Positions 32,991 through 35,776 of a stretch of 35,776 bases of DNA are shown in pieces. The notes under the pieces were generated by a model that did not search any database, was not told where the DNA came from, and saw only the letters and a program-made list of their open reading frames with translations. The number at the start of each line of letters is the position of its first letter. Position 1 is the stretch's first letter. The position numbers were made by a program, and so were the translations under genes. Origin of the DNA: an uncultured Collinsella sp. (GTDB taxonomy: Bacteria > Actinomycetota > Coriobacteriia > Coriobacteriales > Coriobacteriaceae); contig CABVCF010000008.1 of assembly GCA_902496775.1 (NCBI GenBank), positions 1-35,776 on the forward strand, written 5' to 3'.

Positions 32991-34295
32991 ATGGATAACC
33001 TTGCCAAACCCACAAACCGCGCGCTGTTTTTGGTCAGCGTTGCCGTGACCGGTGCACTCGCAGGTGCTGCGGTCTGGCTGTTCTTTTTTGCGATGGAGCA
33101 CGGTATCGACTATCTATGGACCGAGATTCCGCACGCGCTGGGCGTCGCTTCGCCCGAGCTTGCCAGCGGCCCGTTTGGCTTTCTGCCGTACCCGTTTTTT
33201 ATCTGCCTGCTGGGCGGCCTGTTAATCGGTCTGTACGAAAAGATGACAGGCACCAAGACCGATGACCTCAACCAGGTGATGGCTAAGGTTAAGCAAGACG
33301 GGCGCTATCCGTACGACAACCTGGGCAAGCTTTCGCTCGCGGCATTGCTGCCGCTGCTGTTTGGCGGAAGCATTGGACCGGAGGCCGGCCTGACCGGCGT
33401 TATTGCTGGTCTGTGCAGCTGGGTCGGCGACCGCATGCGTCGCTTTGGCGCCGAGTTTAGGGAGCTTACGCTGCTGGGCACCCAGGCTGCCCTGACGGCG
33501 CTCTTTACCGCGCCCGTCTTTGGTTTTGTGGCACCGCTCGCTGGTAGCGCCGACGGCCAGGGCGAAGACGCCGACGATGAGTCCGTGTCCGACGAGGTCA
33601 CCATCAAGCTGCCCAAGGCGCAAAAGACCGTGGTCTACGGCATTGCGATTGCCGGCGGTCTGGGCACCTACCTGCTGCTTGGCCAGCTTGTGGGCGGCGG
33701 CATGGGTATGCCGAGGTTCGAGTCCGCCGAGGTGGGCAACCTGGAGCTTACCTGGCTCATTCCTCTGTCGCTGATCGGAACAATCTGCGGCTGGCTGTAC
33801 TTTGTCTCTGAGCACGCGAGCGAAGTGCTTGCCCACGCAATAGGGGAGCACCCCATCGCTAAGGCCATGCTGGCCGGTCTGGTACTTGCCGCCTGCGGTA
33901 CGGCTCTGCCCTTCACCATGTTTGCCGGCGAGACGCAGGCCGACGTGCTCATGGAAACCTATCTGACCATTCCCGCCGGCGTGCTTATTGTGACCGGTCT
34001 TGTTAAGGCCATGCTGACGCCCGCCCTCATCAACCTTGGTTGGCGTGGCGGCCACTTCTTCCCGGTTATCTTCTCGGGTGTGAGCCTGGGCTATGGCCTT
34101 GCCATCCTCACCGGCGCCGATCCGGTCTTTTGCGTCGCTGTCTGCACGGCATCGACGATGGGCGCCGTCATGCGCCAGCCCATCATGGTCGTGGGCCTGC
34201 TGCTCATGTGCTTCCCGCTCAAGGGCATTGTCTGCATGATCATCGCCGCCGTTATCGCCGCCGGCATTCCGCTGCCCAAGCCGCTGCGCAAGTAG
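32991..34295 (+). CDS. CLC-type chloride/anion channel family protein
   Basis: A 434-residue membrane protein; ATG 32991 follows GGGAGGACCC. About ten hydrophobic helices are visible. The helix-N region reads GGSIGPEAGLTGVIAGL, aligned with the CLC GREGP signature, and INLGWRGGHFFPVIFSGV matches the second CLC signature region. The gating Glu position of antiporters is Ile here (SIGP). The loop at about 180-205 is acidic and unlike most CLCs. This resembles the YfeO-like branch. It may be a passive anion channel (inference). It lies 125 bp after the LOG gene; shared transcription is uncertain. Confidence 0.88.
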   Translation: MDNLAKPTNRALFLVSVAVTGALAGAAVWLFFFAMEHGIDYLWTEIPHALGVASPELASGPFGFLPYPFFICLLGGLLIGLYEKMTGTKTDDLNQVMAKVKQDGRYPYDNLGKLSLAALLPLLFGGSIGPEAGLTGVIAGLCSWVGDRMRRFGAEFRELTLLGTQAALTALFTAPVFGFVAPLAGSADGQGEDADDESVSDEVTIKLPKAQKTVVYGIAIAGGLGTYLLLGQLVGGGMGMPRFESAEVGNLELTWLIPLSLIGTICGWLYFVSEHASEVLAHAIGEHPIAKAMLAGLVLAACGTALPFTMFAGETQADVLMETYLTIPAGVLIVTGLVKAMLTPALINLGWRGGHFFPVIFSGVSLGYGLAILTGADPVFCVAVCTASTMGAVMRQPIMVVGLLLMCFPLKGIVCMIIAAVIAAGIPLPKPLRK

Positions 34296-34379
34296 CACGA
34301 TAGCGCGTGCCGGGGATATGCCATTTGTCACGGATTTGCGGGGGGCGATCGCGTCCTTCGTGGATTGGGACTCGCGTGC

Positions 34380-35078
34380 CTACAGGTCGCGTACTCGATA
34401 AACCTTGGTGCTGACGGTGCAGCTGATTGCACAGAGCGCGAGGGCCAGTACGGCAATTCCTGCGCACAGACAGCCTAGAACGGCAGGATCGGGATTCGCT
34501 CCGGCAATCGACATGAGCCAGTTGCTGATGGGGTTGGAGGAGCTCAGCGTGGCCATGGTGCCGCAACCAAGCAGGGCAAACAGGCCAACGGATAGACGCA
34601 GCGCCTCCATGTGTCCAAATCGAAAGAACAGCGGCTGCGCCAAAAACACCATCATGAGGGAGATGAGCATCGATGCCGCCGAGGCGGTTGCGATTTCAAA
34701 GATCGTCTGGCATGTCGAAGGGATGCCCATGGGGTCGAAGAGCGGAAGGGCGAGGATGTTCAGAAGCGTAGCCGCGCATGCCATGACGACCGAGAAGACA
34801 ACGATGCACAGGTAGCGTGCGCAAATAATGTCTTTGCGCGAGAAGGGCAACGTTGCTCGATAACGCTCCCAGCCGTTTTGGTTATCGTAGCCAGCTAGCG
34901 AGTTCATGATTATGATGGGCGACATTGCACTGACCGCACAGGCGCCGGCGCTCATGCCGGAATCGCCGTCTGTCGCGTTGGCAAGGGTCAGCACGACGAA
35001 CATGAACAGGCCGACACCCGCGATGCTCGGGACAAGTGAGCGAGCGATGGCGAGCTCGGACATAAAGGCGCGTTTCAT
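34380..35078 (-). CDS. ABC-2 type exporter permease
   Basis: A 232-residue membrane protein; ATG 35078 follows GGAG and overlaps the ATPase stop (ATGA). Six hydrophobic helices are visible, and the loop after TM2 carries YDNQNGWERYRATLPFSRKDII, the pattern of the ABC-2 permeases that partner bacitracin- or lantibiotic-type ATPases. With the adjacent ATPase it forms a complete exporter. The substrate is unknown; no biosynthetic gene is nearby within the window. The 84 bp between it and the CLC-type gene show nothing clear. Confidence 0.9.
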   Translation of the reverse strand: MKRAFMSELAIARSLVPSIAGVGLFMFVVLTLANATDGDSGMSAGACAVSAMSPIIIMNSLAGYDNQNGWERYRATLPFSRKDIICARYLCIVVFSVVMACAATLLNILALPLFDPMGIPSTCQTIFEIATASAASMLISLMMVFLAQPLFFRFGHMEALRLSVGLFALLGCGTMATLSSSNPISNWLMSIAGANPDPAVLGCLCAGIAVLALALCAISCTVSTKVYRVRDL

Positions 35079-35776
35079 TTCGAAGCTCCTTTCAGCATGA
35101 GGCGAAGATAGTCATCAATGGTTGCCCGATCGCAGGGAATCTCGGGAAAGGCCTCGAGCGTATCGCGACGGTTGGGCACGAGCACGTCCACGCTGTAGGC
35201 GTGGTGGACGGCACGGGCGCCTTCGACGCAAGCCATAAGCTCGGCGGCCTGCGCTTGGGTACAGTGGGCGATGCCGGCGCGGTCGGTAATGTCCTCGCGC
35301 GGCAGGTCAAACACAATCGAGCCATTATCGATGCAGATGACGCGGTCGGCGGCGCGATCGAGGTCGGATGTAATGTGGCTCGAGAGCAGCACGCTGCGCT
35401 GGCCGTCGGAAACAAAGGCAAGCAGCTCATCAAGCAGTTCCTCGCGTGCCATGGGATCGAGGCCCGCGGTGGCTTCGTCCAAAACGAGTAGTTCGGCCTT
35501 GTGACTGAGTGCGCAGGCAAGTTGCAGCTTCATGCCCATACCGCGGGAGAGGTCCTTGACCTTTGTCTTGGGATCGAGGCCAAATCGGTCGATGAGGCTG
35601 GCGAAGGTGTCGTGGCTCCAGGTGGGGTACGCCGGGCTTACGAGTGCCTCAACTTCGGTCACCTTGAGCGTGGAGGGGAAGGGGCATGTGTCCAGCACGA
35701 GGCCGATGCGAGAGCGCAGGTGGCGTTGCGACTCATCGGGCGCGTCGGCACCGCAGTGCTGCCCAAACAGGTGCAC
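35075..35776 (-). CDS. ABC-2 exporter ATPase, 5' end outside the window
   Basis: The frame is open to the right edge, giving 233 residues; the N-terminus with Walker A must lie beyond 35776. Present are the signature-like LSRGMGMKLQLACAL, Walker B ELLVLDEATAGLDP, the D-loop and the H-loop in LLSSHITSDLDRAADR. The C-terminal extension (about 165-233) is typical of the YtrB/BcrA-like branch. It is encoded just before and overlaps its permease gene. A GTG at the edge is unlikely to be the true start because Walker A is missing. Confidence 0.92.
   Translation of the reverse strand: MHLFGQHCGADAPDESQRHLRSRIGLVLDTCPFPSTLKVTEVEALVSPAYPTWSHDTFASLIDRFGLDPKTKVKDLSRGMGMKLQLACALSHKAELLVLDEATAGLDPMAREELLDELLAFVSDGQRSVLLSSHITSDLDRAADRVICIDNGSIVFDLPREDITDRAGIAHCTQAQAAELMACVEGARAVHHAYSVDVLVPNRRDTLEAFPEIPCDRATIDDYLRLMLKGASK

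Overview
The window looks like a chromosomal segment of a gut Coriobacteriia, most likely Collinsella or a close relative. This rests on the high-GC codon usage, the gene content (OFA-type MFS carriers, a CD1871A-type mini-protein, a NimA-like flavoprotein, BvgS-like hybrid kinases) and the many short palindromic repeats between genes. The genus call is inference. I see no rRNA, tRNA, CRISPR array, complete transposase or prophage gene.

Layout. 1-4291 (minus) is the visible part of a very large exported surface protein with a Tat-like signal and a sortase-like LAGTGD motif at the window edge; a solitary LuxR-type regulator (4448-5452) lies upstream of it. 5523-7342 (minus) is an OmpR/HisKA two-component pair, divergent from a compact redox operon at 7430-9475: a CXXC mini-protein, a polyferredoxin membrane protein and a TlpA-like lipoprotein. 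9729-12986 is a fused MacB/FtsX-type ABC transporter with a very large ectodomain.

13087-19086 is a metabolic module. A TetR regulator with matching palindromic sites sits between two paralogous OFA-type MFS carriers, together with an agmatine-deiminase-family enzyme and a strongly divergent carbamoyltransferase. The chemistry suggested is deimination of a guanidino compound followed by phosphorolysis of the resulting ureido compound. Both enzymes depart from the canonical residues, so the substrate may be new. The first carrier has a frameshift at its 5' end.

19087-21741 is repeat-rich: two REP-like palindromes, a 183-bp inverted-repeat element, a tRNA-dihydrouridine synthase, an orphan ribbon-helix-helix protein with its own promoter/operator, two copies of a composite hairpin element and a 244-bp MITE-like element with 37-bp terminal inverted repeats.

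21742-25073 carries a glutaredoxin, an XRE-zinc ribbon-TipAS fusion regulator, a TrmO-like methyltransferase broken by one extra C, and a PatB/MalY-type C-S lyase. 25218-31671 holds two ligand-sensing hybrid-kinase systems facing each other. One is split (lipoprotein plus kinase) and one is fused (two periplasmic-binding-like domains plus kinase). A NimA-like gene follows the fused one. 31870-34295 carries a two-TM potassium channel, a LOG-family hydrolase and a CLC-type channel. 34380-35776 (minus) is an ABC-2 exporter pair cut by the window edge.
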